DNA from: Pantanalinema sp. GBBB05
GTDB taxonomy: Bacteria > Cyanobacteriota > Cyanobacteriia > Leptolyngbyales > Leptolyngbyaceae
Reading direction: 5' to 3'
Assembly: GCA_016743235.1 (NCBI GenBank)
Contig: VRZD01000009.1
Location: forward strand, 62,001 to 126,000
Length of the DNA: 64,000 nucleotides
Shown: piece by piece, positions 45,191 to 53,507 of the stretch
Layout: every line of letters begins with the position of its first letter
Position numbering within the stretch: position 1 is the first letter of the stretch
The notes under the pieces: model-generated
Database searches by the model: none
Told to the model about the DNA's origin: nothing
Seen by the model: only the letters and a program-made list of their open reading frames with translations
Translations under genes and position numbers: made by a program

Positions 45191-45417
45191 TTGCTCAATA
45201 GTCAGTGGTTGAGTTTAATAATTGGTAAACTCCAATACATATTTTTTGGCAAGAAGGGGCGATCGAGTGCGATGATCATTAAGATAAAAAGGAAGGGCTT
45301 GAACAAAGCCTGAGATGTTGCAACAATTAGTTACAGAATAGATTTACAAGTCTTAAATTACTCTCTATAGATTTTTATCTGGTTTCGCTGCCATTTGTTA
45401 AGGAGATTAGGCTGCCT

Positions 45418-46143
45418 GTGCTCCAACGCTTCAAGCAAGATCTGAAGAATGACCTGATTGCTGGTCTGTTGGTGGTAATTCCTCTGGCGACCACAATCTG
45501 GCTAACCTTGACGATCGCAACCTGGGTGATTAACTTCTTAACGCGCATCCCCAAGCAAGTCAATCCATTTGATGGGCTGCATCCCATCCTGGTAAACTTG
45601 CTGGATTTTCTAGTCGGTTTGGCGGTACCGCTTTCGTGCATTCTGATCATTGGATTAATGGCACGGAACATTGCTGGACGCTGGTTACTGGATGTAGGCG
45701 AGCGCATTCTTCAGGCTATTCCTTTAGCGGGCGCCGTTTACAAAACACTCAAGCAACTTTTAGAAACGCTACTAAAAGATTCCAGTGGTAAATTTCGTCG
45801 GGTCGTTTTAGTGGAATATCCTCGCCGGGGGGTATGGTCCTTGGGCTTTGTGACTGGCGTGATCAGTGGCGAGTTTCAGTCACACTTTCCGGGTCCGATG
45901 TTGAGTGTATTCATTCCAACCACACCCAATCCCACTACGGGCTGGTATGCTGTGGTGGCAGAGGATGAGGTAATTACACTATCCATGCCGATCGAGGACG
46001 CTTTCAAAGTGATTATTTCGGGTGGGATTGTTAGCCCAGACTCGGCGATGTTGGCAGCTTCTCTGCCTCCAGCTAACCGTAAGCGGGTGTTAGATCCTTT
46101 CGCTGAACAAAGTCGGCAGGCGATCGCGGTAGAAGAAGACTAA
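45418..46143 (+). CDS. DUF502 family membrane protein
   Basis: This 241-residue protein is read from a GTG preceded by TAAGGAG at about 12 bases. It has two transmembrane helices (LIAGLLVVIPLATTIWLTLTIATWVINFL and LDFLVGLAVPLSCILIIGLMARNI). A conserved cytosolic domain follows, with IPLAGAVYKTLKQLLETLL, LVEYPRRGVWSLGFVTG and VFIPTTPNPTTGWY, the DUF502 hallmarks shared with plant COV-like proteins. Its function is not known. It leads a same-strand run with nusB and ftsY, an order often seen in cyanobacteria. Confidence 0.85.
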   Translation: MLQRFKQDLKNDLIAGLLVVIPLATTIWLTLTIATWVINFLTRIPKQVNPFDGLHPILVNLLDFLVGLAVPLSCILIIGLMARNIAGRWLLDVGERILQAIPLAGAVYKTLKQLLETLLKDSSGKFRRVVLVEYPRRGVWSLGFVTGVISGEFQSHFPGPMLSVFIPTTPNPTTGWYAVVAEDEVITLSMPIEDAFKVIISGGIVSPDSAMLAASLPPANRKRVLDPFAEQSRQAIAVEED

Positions 46144-46272
46144 GCTGAGCTGCCAAATTCGAAGTTTCGCCTTCACAATGGCGGCATCGAATGAATTGCC
46201 CCGATGGCAATGTTGTGTTTGAACTGTTTACTGTTTCCCGCTGGTTTTCAGGAGTCGTAAGAAGTCGCCATT

Positions 46273-46908
46273 ATGCAAGCCCGTCGAATTGCCCGTGAAC
46301 TGGCGCTGTTAAGTATTAGTCAACTACCTGCCTCCTCAGAACGCTTGGAAGCTCAAGCGTTAAGTACTGTTCTTGTGGCCGCCATTCGGACGTTGACCAG
46401 TGAAGCTCAGGACGCCCTAGAAACGGCAGCTGCCGAATTACAGCAAAGTAGCACTCGCTTACTGAATAGTGAAACTCGCACGACCGATGTCCAAAGTGCT
46501 AGGGCGATGGTAAATGAAGCGATCGAACTGACGCAAACGGCAATCAATCGGTTGGGTATGGCGATCGAAGTACCAGAAATTATCCAACTTTCCAACCAGC
46601 AGGACGTGCGGTCTTACGCGTTGGAAATTATTGGTAAGGTGCGGGAATACCAAACTGAAATTGACCAACTACTCACGCAGTCATTGGTCGATTGGCAATT
46701 ATCGCGGCTAGCGTTCATCGATCGCGATATTTTGCGCATTGCGGTGACAGAAATCCGCTATTTGGGAGTGCCCGATCGGGTTGCTGTTAACGAAGCGGTA
46801 GAACTGGCAAAACGCTATAGCGGGGAAGATGGTCACCGCTTTATCAATGGTGTCCTTCGTCGGGTCACAGATCAAATTAAGGCAGAGACGAGAGCGCTGG
46901 GTGAGTAG
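46273..46908 (+). CDS. nusB: Transcription antitermination protein NusB
   Basis: NusB binds boxA RNA with NusE and supports rRNA antitermination. The 211-residue protein has the start [19 protein letters not shown] and the conserved C-terminal block [56 protein letters not shown]. An insertion of about 60 residues in the middle, helical and Gln/Thr-rich, makes it longer than the ~140-residue E. coli protein, as is usual in cyanobacteria. FtsY begins nine bases after its stop. Confidence 0.93.
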   Translation: MQARRIARELALLSISQLPASSERLEAQALSTVLVAAIRTLTSEAQDALETAAAELQQSSTRLLNSETRTTDVQSARAMVNEAIELTQTAINRLGMAIEVPEIIQLSNQQDVRSYALEIIGKVREYQTEIDQLLTQSLVDWQLSRLAFIDRDILRIAVTEIRYLGVPDRVAVNEAVELAKRYSGEDGHRFINGVLRRVTDQIKAETRALGE

Positions 46909-46917
46909 GGGGAAAGC

Positions 46918-48591
46918 ATGACATTTGACTGGTTTCGTCGTCGATTTGATCAAGAAGCTGAGACTGAACAACCCAACGAACCGGAAGCGACTCAGTCTGA
47001 ATCTGCTCCATCAGAGCCAGAAACCCCTGAAGCGTTACCCGATGAGGTCGCTGAGGATTATCTGAATTGGGCAAAAGTTGCTTACGAAAATATCCGTAAA
47101 CGCCAAGCCGAAGCCGCTCAAACCAGCGAGGCAGTAACATCGGTTCCGGCATCTGAACCGACGACAGAACCACCAACGGCTGCCGCTGCCCCCAGTGAGT
47201 CACCATCTACCCTAGAGCCGACTGAACCCGAACCACCTTCAGTATCCATTCCTGAGACTGGTGTAGATTCACTTGCGAGTGAACCCGCTCCACCCAGCGT
47301 GGATGAAACTCCAGTTGCCGCAGAATCGGCAGTCGAGGGGGAAGAAATCCATGACGAGCCAGTTGCCGCAGAGGCCGCTGTGGTCGCGGAGCCAACCAGC
47401 GCAGCTTCGAGTCAAATTGAACCAGAACCTGCGGCGGTACCCTTTTGGTTGCAGGCAGAAGCCGATCGGCAGGCACGGTTAGAACAATTGCGAGAGACCG
47501 CGATCGTCGAGCCTGAACCCGAGCCACAGCCAACTACTGCCACGGCTGCACTTGAGCAGGTCATACCACCCGACTTAGTTTTAGACGAAGGATTCCTCTG
47601 GTCGGCTGAAATCCTGGCATCTCAGGGACGACGCCCTGACCAAATCTCTTTAGAAGAAATCACCTGGCTAAAACGCTTACGGCAGGGATTAGATAAAACG
47701 CGGCGCGGGTTAATTAATCAACTCAAAGCGATCGTCGGTCAGGGTCCTCTGAACCAGGATGCGGTTCTGGAAATTGAAGCCGCTTTGTTGCAGGCAGATG
47801 TGGGTGTGGAAGCCACCGATGCCATTATTGACGCCTTGCAGCAAAAGCTACGGGATGAAGTGCTGCCACCGGATGCAGCGATCTCTTATTTGAAACAGAT
47901 CCTGCGGGATATGCTTGATCACCCGCTTACCGCTGGTGATACCGCTAGCCTGTTTTTCGCCCCTGAAAAAGATCAGTTGAATATTTGGTTAATGACGGGT
48001 GTGAATGGAGCGGGTAAAACCACAACGATCGGGAAACTAGCACATATTGCTCAGAAATCGGGTTACAAGTGCCTGATTGGGGCAGCTGATACCTTCCGGG
48101 CTGCCGCTGTAGAGCAGGTCAAGGTCTGGGGTCAGCGTAGCAATGTCGAAGTGATTTCTAATCCTGGCAAGAATACGGATCCAGCTGCCGTCGTGTTTGA
48201 TGCGATTACAGCCGCGCAGGCACGGGGTACAGAACTCCTCCTGATCGATACGGCAGGACGGTTACAGAATAAAAAGAATTTAATGGACGAGTTAAGCAAG
48301 GTCCGGCGAATTATTGATAAAAAAGCCCCGGATGCGATCGTAGAGTCCTTACTGGTTCTGGATGCGACCCTGGGGCAGAACGGGTTACGGCAAGCAGAGG
48401 TCTTTTCGGAAGCGGCAAAACTCAGTGGCGTCGTGCTCACTAAACTGGATGGCACTGCCAAAGGTGGGATTGCCTTAGCTGTCGTCAAGCAACTCGGTTT
48501 ACCAATTCGCTTTATTGGTGCCGGGGAGGGAATTGAGGATTTACGTCCGTTCTCCAGCTACGAGTTTGTGGAAGCGCTGTTAGACGGGTAG
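46918..48591 (+). CDS. ftsY: Signal recognition particle receptor FtsY
   Basis: FtsY is the SRP receptor GTPase that docks ribosome-nascent chains at the membrane. The 557-residue protein has a long acidic, Pro/Glu-rich A domain (residues ~1-215). The NG domain follows, with G1 GVNGAGKTTTIGKLAH at about 361, the insertion box DTFRAAAVEQ, G3 LIDTAGRLQNKKNLMDEL at ~444 and G4 TKLDGTAKGG at ~508, ending IRFIGAGEGIEDLRPF. It is transcribed with nusB. The acidic A domain is repetitive (EPAPPS, EPEP) at both DNA and protein level. Confidence 0.96.
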   Translation: MTFDWFRRRFDQEAETEQPNEPEATQSESAPSEPETPEALPDEVAEDYLNWAKVAYENIRKRQAEAAQTSEAVTSVPASEPTTEPPTAAAAPSESPSTLEPTEPEPPSVSIPETGVDSLASEPAPPSVDETPVAAESAVEGEEIHDEPVAAEAAVVAEPTSAASSQIEPEPAAVPFWLQAEADRQARLEQLRETAIVEPEPEPQPTTATAALEQVIPPDLVLDEGFLWSAEILASQGRRPDQISLEEITWLKRLRQGLDKTRRGLINQLKAIVGQGPLNQDAVLEIEAALLQADVGVEATDAIIDALQQKLRDEVLPPDAAISYLKQILRDMLDHPLTAGDTASLFFAPEKDQLNIWLMTGVNGAGKTTTIGKLAHIAQKSGYKCLIGAADTFRAAAVEQVKVWGQRSNVEVISNPGKNTDPAAVVFDAITAAQARGTELLLIDTAGRLQNKKNLMDELSKVRRIIDKKAPDAIVESLLVLDATLGQNGLRQAEVFSEAAKLSGVVLTKLDGTAKGGIALAVVKQLGLPIRFIGAGEGIEDLRPFSSYEFVEALLDG

Positions 48592-48697
48592 CCCCCCTAC
48601 GCTTGAAGAAATTTATTAATTTTTGCCACCGAATTCGGGGTGGTCGCTCCGTTCCGCCTTATTGTGGCGATGTTTGTTACGCAACCCAAAAGCTGGA

Positions 48698-49432
48698 ATG
48701 AATAGAATTGTTGAAGTGTTGCCCGATCAAGCAGCATTAGTAGCCCGATCGCTGCAACTAGTGCTGGAAACCATACGGGAAGCGATTGCCCAACGAGGAC
48801 AATGCACGATCGCATTATCCGGCGGGAGCACACCAAAACCGTTATATGAACAGCTTGCCCAACAAGACCTACCTTGGCGCAATATCCATGTATTTTGGGG
48901 TGATGAACGGTATGTGCCCCCAGATCATCCCGATAGCAATCAAGGAATGGCTCGGCAGGCCTGGCTGAACCAGGTGAAAATTCCTAGCTTTAACATTCAT
49001 CCCATGCCGACAGAACCGGCTGATCCCAAAATCGCCGCTAACCAACATGAAGCAGAGTTAGAGGAATTCTTTCAGGTGCAGCCCGGCGAATTCCCAACCT
49101 TTGATTTGATTCTGTTAGGTATAGGTGACGATGGGCATACCGCGTCCTTGTTTCCCCATACAGCCGCATTGACTGTTAACGATCGCCTGATTACAGTGGG
49201 TCAAAAGGACGGACAGCCCCGAATTACTTTTACAGCGCCATTAATTAATCACGCCCATGCAGTCATTTTCATGGTGGCTGGAGCCAGTAAGCGTCCCGCC
49301 TTACAAGCTATTTTTGCCGCCGAGGGTGATGACGCGCTATATCCCTCCCGGTTGATTCAGCCCCAGGGAACGTTGTGGTGGTTGTTGGATCAAGCCGCGG
49401 GTCAAGACTTGGCAGTTAGCCAGCCGGAATAG
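48698..49432 (+). CDS. pgl: 6-Phosphogluconolactonase
   Basis: Pgl hydrolyses 6-phosphogluconolactone in the oxidative pentose phosphate pathway. The ATG at 48698 gives 244 residues starting MNRIVEVLPDQAALVARSLQ; the longer frame adds an unrelated leader and is rejected. The family motifs ALSGGSTPKPLYEQLA, VFWGDERYVPPDHPDSNQGMA, LLGIGDDGHTASLFPHT and VAGASKRPALQAIF are all present. It follows ftsY by about 106 bases. The upstream gap carries a 15-base string also found at 39881-39895. Confidence 0.93.
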   Translation: MNRIVEVLPDQAALVARSLQLVLETIREAIAQRGQCTIALSGGSTPKPLYEQLAQQDLPWRNIHVFWGDERYVPPDHPDSNQGMARQAWLNQVKIPSFNIHPMPTEPADPKIAANQHEAELEEFFQVQPGEFPTFDLILLGIGDDGHTASLFPHTAALTVNDRLITVGQKDGQPRITFTAPLINHAHAVIFMVAGASKRPALQAIFAAEGDDALYPSRLIQPQGTLWWLLDQAAGQDLAVSQPE

Positions 49433-49560
49433 CAGAAAACTGCTGCGATCGAGGCGAAAGCGGTCAAAATGTTCTTAGTAGGCAGGACATATAGCGGATG
49501 TCCAATCCTGACCGTTTGGGGTCTACTCTTCTATGATGTGCTTAGGTCAACGAAACTCCC

Positions 49561-50298
49561 ATGATTGTCTGCCCAAATTGCAATCATCAAAATCCTGACG
49601 GTGCAGTGCAGTGTGAGGCATGTTATACCCCTTTACCTGCGATGACAGCCTGTCCTAACTGTGGAGCTTCTGTTCAGACAGATGCCAGTTTTTGTGGACA
49701 GTGCGGGTTCAACTTAAAATCCGTCGCCGCAGAAATTGCGGCTGCCCCAGGGCAGGAGTTTTCCGCTCGGGCGCTGTCCCCGATGCCAGAATTAGCACTT
49801 TCAGATCTGGAGTTACCCCCTGATGCTACTCCCGCTCCCCCGGTGGCAAGTCCTGATCCAATTCCAGCCGCGACTCCTTTAGCCGCCTTAGTTCCTCCCA
49901 CTGCCCAACCAGAAGCCGCTGGGGAGTCTACCCCACCGCTACCGCTGGAATCCCATACTCAGATCCAATATCAACTTGCTCGATTGTTGCATGTGCAAAC
50001 GAATACAGTGCTAGAAGTTCCGACAAATCTGGCAGTGATCCATATTGGTAAGCCCAACGATCGAATTCCGCCGGATATTGATGTCTCGGGATTTCCCAAC
50101 TCTGAAATTGTCTCTCGAATCCATGCCGACATTCGGGTAGAAGGAGATGCCTACTTTATTGAGGATGTGGGCAGTTCGAATGGGACCTATATCAACAACC
50201 TGCCGTTATCAATGGGAAATCGACATCGCTTGCGATCGGGCGATCGCATTGCCTTAGGTAAAGGGGATAAAGTGACATTTCTGTTCCAAATCGCTTAG
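49561..50298 (+). CDS. Double zinc ribbon plus FHA-domain protein
   Basis: The N-terminus has two tandem zinc ribbons (CPNCNHQNPDGAVQCEAC at residues 4-21 and CPNCGASVQTDASFCGQC at 31-48). A Pro/Ala-rich linker of about 90 residues follows, then a C-terminal FHA domain (~150-245: IHIGKPNDRIPPDIDVSGFPNSEIVSRIHADIRVEGDAYFIEDVGSSNGTYINN). The phosphothreonine-binding Arg/Ser/Asn set looks conserved (SRIHA, SSNGTY). It is predicted to read Thr phosphorylation. A second FHA protein follows on the same strand. Confidence 0.87.
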   Translation: MIVCPNCNHQNPDGAVQCEACYTPLPAMTACPNCGASVQTDASFCGQCGFNLKSVAAEIAAAPGQEFSARALSPMPELALSDLELPPDATPAPPVASPDPIPAATPLAALVPPTAQPEAAGESTPPLPLESHTQIQYQLARLLHVQTNTVLEVPTNLAVIHIGKPNDRIPPDIDVSGFPNSEIVSRIHADIRVEGDAYFIEDVGSSNGTYINNLPLSMGNRHRLRSGDRIALGKGDKVTFLFQIA

Positions 50299-50688
50299 GA
50301 TGAGCGAATTTGCGCTAGGTTAGAGGCGAGGAAGATTCCTGAAGCTGGACAAGCAAGGGTAACTTGCCAATATGCGCCAGGTTATTGATGTCACTAAAGG
50401 ATAGCTGGTAGAGCTTAGACTTACCACTGCATCACTATCTGCTCTTGAACCAAGCGGCGGATATCGTCTAAAGTCTATGGTTTAAGGTTCATCACTTACT
50501 TTTTCAGTCGAGAACCATTGATTGGTTCGAGTTGCCCCTAGTTCATCTGCTCTCTAAAACTTTAAGCGATGCCAGTAATAAGTTTTTGAGCGCAACATGA
50601 GCTAAACCAACGTAGGATAGAATCAAGTTTCTGGACGATCAGCCCTCTTTGCCTTGCGGACTACGACTTCAGCCTCTACGCTGCCAGT
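50299..50688. other. 390-base gap between the two FHA genes
   Basis: No gene found. A short imperfect hairpin (AACCATTGATTGGTT) lies near 50514-50528. The downstream gene starts with GTG and has no strong ribosome binding site, so its promoter and leader are probably here. Confidence 0.35.
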
Positions 50689-52116
50689 GTGATTACTCTG
50701 ACCCTGTTGCATCCTATTCAGTCAATTCCGGTTCAAAGCTGGAGCTTTGAGCATGAAACAGTTATTCGGATTGGTCGATCCACAGACAACCATGTGATTC
50801 TGTATAGTGCGGTTGTCTCACGTCACCATGTTGAGCTACGAAAGCTAGATTCTGGTTGGGAAATTGTGAATCTAGGTGCGAATGGAACGTATCTAGATGG
50901 CAAACGCATTACTCAAGTGCCAGTCGAAGATGGTGTGATCATTCGGCTAGCCCGATCGGGACCAAATGTCCAAATTCATATTGGTGCAGATGCTGTCACA
51001 GCCTCCCGTAACTTTGCCGGTGAAAAGACCCTCGCCCAGCGTGTCGTTCCGACTACTATTAATCCGGTGAACGCAGAAGGCGCGAGCAACGGCGAGCAAC
51101 GACGATCGCCCATGAGTGCGCCATTTCTACCGAGTGAACAACCGCGTACCGATATTGATAGTGACTCTCCCCCAACGAGTCAGACCCCTTCTCCTGGCAA
51201 TTCGTTACATGGCGAGGAGCATCTGGCTACGCCAAGCGCTGGTTCACGACTGGATCTGCCATTAAAAGACTGTTGTCAGCGCTATATAGAGCGGGATCTC
51301 CTTTTTTGTCCGGAATGTGGTCAACCATTGCGCGCCCAATTTATGGTTGGTAACTACTTGGTGATTAAGCTGCTCCAGCAGGATGCTTTTTACCGCAATT
51401 ACTTAGGGTGGCGAGAGGGTCATAATTTTACGTTAAGAACCCTTAAGCCGGAATGGAGTCGCTATGCGGAAGCAGAAGATTTATTTGAACAAGAAGCCAA
51501 GCATCTGCTGCAATTACACCATCCCGGACTCCCCCGATTCATTGAAACAGTGATGGGAACAGAGCAATCCTATTTGGTGATTGATGCTGTATTTGGTCAA
51601 AATTTACAACAGCTCGTCGATATGAAGGGCACGATCGCTCTCTCCCAAGCCATCCCTTGGATGCTGCAGTTATGTGATGTGTTGAGCTACCTGCATCACC
51701 AAACTCCACCGGTGCTGCATCATGACATTCGTCCTGAAATTTTGATCCGACGGACTCTTACCACAACGCCAGAACTTGTCTTGACTGGATTTTCCGCTTG
51801 TAAGGCGTTAGCGCTTCAGCCCACCTCCACCCCTGGCTATAGCGCTCCAGAGCAGCAGCAAGGACTCACTAGCCCCACGTCTGATTTGTATGCTTTAGGC
51901 ACAACGCTGGTTTATCTGCTGACTGGTAAGTCACCGAGTACATTTTATGCCCAACGGGAGCAGGGATTCCGCTTCTATCCAGAATATGCACCAGGGCTTA
52001 CCCCCGATCTGGTGACGATTACGCGCAAATTGACCAATCCCAATCCTACCGATCGCTATGCTACAGCTCAAGAAGTAGCAGAGGCATTGCAACAGGTGGC
52101 ACTCGCCGAAGCTTAG
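50689..52116 (+). CDS. FHA - zinc ribbon - kinase-like protein (probable pseudokinase)
   Basis: This 475-residue protein is read from a GTG. An N-terminal FHA domain (IRIGRSTDNHVILYSAVVSRHHVELRK...NLGANGTYLDG, ~25-80) is followed by a disordered linker and a Cys cluster (DCCQRYIERDLLFCPECGQPL, ~196-216). A Ser/Thr-kinase-like domain occupies ~220-465. The catalytic loop is HHDIRPEILIR, keeping Asp346 but replacing the Lys of H-R-D-L-K and the Asn. The DFG motif is degenerate (TGFSA), lacking Asp. The Gly-rich loop is not recognisable. C-lobe features SAPEQQQG and SDLYALGTTLVYLLTG remain. A pseudokinase acting as a phospho-dependent scaffold is the likely reading. Confidence 0.8.
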   Translation: MITLTLLHPIQSIPVQSWSFEHETVIRIGRSTDNHVILYSAVVSRHHVELRKLDSGWEIVNLGANGTYLDGKRITQVPVEDGVIIRLARSGPNVQIHIGADAVTASRNFAGEKTLAQRVVPTTINPVNAEGASNGEQRRSPMSAPFLPSEQPRTDIDSDSPPTSQTPSPGNSLHGEEHLATPSAGSRLDLPLKDCCQRYIERDLLFCPECGQPLRAQFMVGNYLVIKLLQQDAFYRNYLGWREGHNFTLRTLKPEWSRYAEAEDLFEQEAKHLLQLHHPGLPRFIETVMGTEQSYLVIDAVFGQNLQQLVDMKGTIALSQAIPWMLQLCDVLSYLHHQTPPVLHHDIRPEILIRRTLTTTPELVLTGFSACKALALQPTSTPGYSAPEQQQGLTSPTSDLYALGTTLVYLLTGKSPSTFYAQREQGFRFYPEYAPGLTPDLVTITRKLTNPNPTDRYATAQEVAEALQQVALAEA

Positions 52117-52134
52117 CCAGCAGTAAAGCAGTCA

Positions 52135-52154
52135 GGGCGAACAGCCGTTCGCCC
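52135..52154. terminator. Hairpin between convergent kinase-like gene and nblB
   Basis: GGGCGAAC at 52135-52142 and GTTCGCCC at 52147-52154 are perfectly complementary around AGCC. There is no T run on either side, so it may be a shared bidirectional terminator or RNA-stabilising hairpin. Confidence 0.55.
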
Positions 52155-52173
52155 AGCAGAGGCTGCGTAGACC

Positions 52174-52830
52174 TTAACTCAGGGCTGATTGGGCTTCTCT
52201 GGCAATTTGTTCGTTACGATCGTTCGCCAAGGTTTCCAGGGCTGAGCGGGCTTCTGGCGTGTTAAATCGGCTGAGGGCCTGAGCCACTCGATAGCGAATT
52301 TGCCAATCTGGGGTATCGACCAGGGGCACTAAAAGCCTAATAGCTCGATCGTCGCCGAGTTCGCCTAGCGACCCGATCGCGACAATCTGGACTAGTTCGT
52401 TGCCAGACTGTAATGCTTCTTCGAGCAAGCCAAAGGCCCGGTCATCACCCAGTTCCCCTAATGCTGCAATGATGCTGAATTTAACAATCCATTCATTGGT
52501 TCGATGGTAGAGCTGCTGCAAATCATCGAAGGCATCCGTGAGTTTCAAGGCTCCGATCGAATCTGCCGCCGCCGCCTGGACATCAGGTTCACTGTCCTGC
52601 AAACCAGCCCGTAACAGCGTGATCGTTTGGGCTGGATCTTGTTGCCCTAAACTTGCCAGTTGACTCACCCCCGAATAGCGAACTCGGGGATTGCGATCGT
52701 CGAGAACCATTTGAATTAACTCAAAGCCAATGGCGGGATCGAGTTGTCGAATTTGATTTACTGCCCGCAAGCGATCGCCGAGCTCCGGCGACTCCAGCAG
52801 GGCTTGAACGGATTCAGGAGTAATGCTCAT
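52174..52830 (-). CDS. nblB: NblB-like HEAT-repeat phycobilisome degradation protein
   Basis: This 218-residue alpha-helical HEAT-repeat protein begins MSITPESVQALLESPELGDRLRAVNQIRQLD and has repeats such as RVRYSGVSQLASLGQQDP, VQAAAADSIGALKL and VQIVAIGSLGELGDDRAIRLLVPLVDTPDWQIRYRVAQALSRFN. Its length and start match NblB, which with NblA directs phycobilisome dismantling under nutrient stress by acting on bilin attachment. PBS-lyase-like CpcE/F are related, but they are longer or heterodimeric. No phycobiliprotein genes are nearby. Confidence 0.8.
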   Translation of the reverse strand: MSITPESVQALLESPELGDRLRAVNQIRQLDPAIGFELIQMVLDDRNPRVRYSGVSQLASLGQQDPAQTITLLRAGLQDSEPDVQAAAADSIGALKLTDAFDDLQQLYHRTNEWIVKFSIIAALGELGDDRAFGLLEEALQSGNELVQIVAIGSLGELGDDRAIRLLVPLVDTPDWQIRYRVAQALSRFNTPEARSALETLANDRNEQIAREAQSALS

Positions 52831-52876
52831 GCTAAAGACGATTCAGTAAGTAGTAATGAGTGGATCAGTTCTGACT

Positions 52877-53341
52877 CTACCCTTGTTCTGCGGCCATTTC
52901 ACGAATAATATCGCCCCGAGTCAGAATCCCGACGACTCGTTCTGCTTCATCCACCACAGGCAACCGATGGACCTTGCGTTCGTGCATAATCCGAGCCGCA
53001 TCTGCCAAGGGCTGATCTGGAGTAATCGTCACCGCATTCGGGGTCATGACATCACCGACGGTTTGCCCTAACACTTTGTGGAGTTCCCGTTCGTAGCGAC
53101 CTGGATTTTCCAAATAAATCACACTATCGAGCAGCATGATATAAGCTGGCGGGGTCACTCCAGATTCCTTCCACATTAAGTCTGTTTCCGAAACGACGCC
53201 CACTAGCTTGCCAGCCGCATCAATCACTGGCAGACCACTGATATGCCGTTCAGCCAAAATTTTGATCACTTCATTCAACTGAGTTTCCGGACGTGTCGTA
53301 ATCAGGTCGCGGCTCATGACATCAGCAACAGTTTTGGCCAT
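52877..53341 (-). CDS. Tandem CBS-domain protein
   Basis: The ATG at 53341 (MAKTVADVMSRDLITTRPETQLNEVIKI) gives 154 residues. Two CBS domains (residues ~5-60 and ~95-154) show the VADVMS/VGDVMT starts and the GLPVIDAAGKLVGVVSETDLM and RLPVVDEAERVVGILTRGDII strands. A linker of about 35 residues separates them. CBS pairs bind adenosyl ligands and act as regulators. No enzyme or channel partner is fused. A longer frame starts at 53377 but lacks a ribosome binding site. Confidence 0.88.
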   Translation of the reverse strand: MAKTVADVMSRDLITTRPETQLNEVIKILAERHISGLPVIDAAGKLVGVVSETDLMWKESGVTPPAYIMLLDSVIYLENPGRYERELHKVLGQTVGDVMTPNAVTITPDQPLADAARIMHERKVHRLPVVDEAERVVGILTRGDIIREMAAEQG

Positions 53342-53472
53342 GCTCGATCGATATCCCTTAAGTATCTCTGAGTTCATTGTAAGGAAAAGCGGCAGCTAAC
53401 CCAGACCGGATTCATGCGATGTAACAGTGCATCGTGGACAATCCATTCCTCGCTGGGGTGGCATCATGCTTA

Positions 53473-53507
53473 GCTCCCTCATCTTCCCGATCTGCTTCAT
53501 CCCCCTG
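53473..53507 (+). repeat. CT-rich dispersed repeat near the end of the SLH gene
   Basis: CTCCCTCATCTTCCC, GATCTGCTTCATCCCCC is the same kind of sequence as copy 2 in cobN. It overlaps and follows the stop end of the minus-strand SLH gene. Confidence 0.55.

Noticed and set aside
50689..52116. Active Ser/Thr protein kinase
   Set aside because: The DFG Asp and the catalytic-loop Lys and Asn are absent and the Gly-rich loop is not recognisable, so I call a probable pseudokinase instead.
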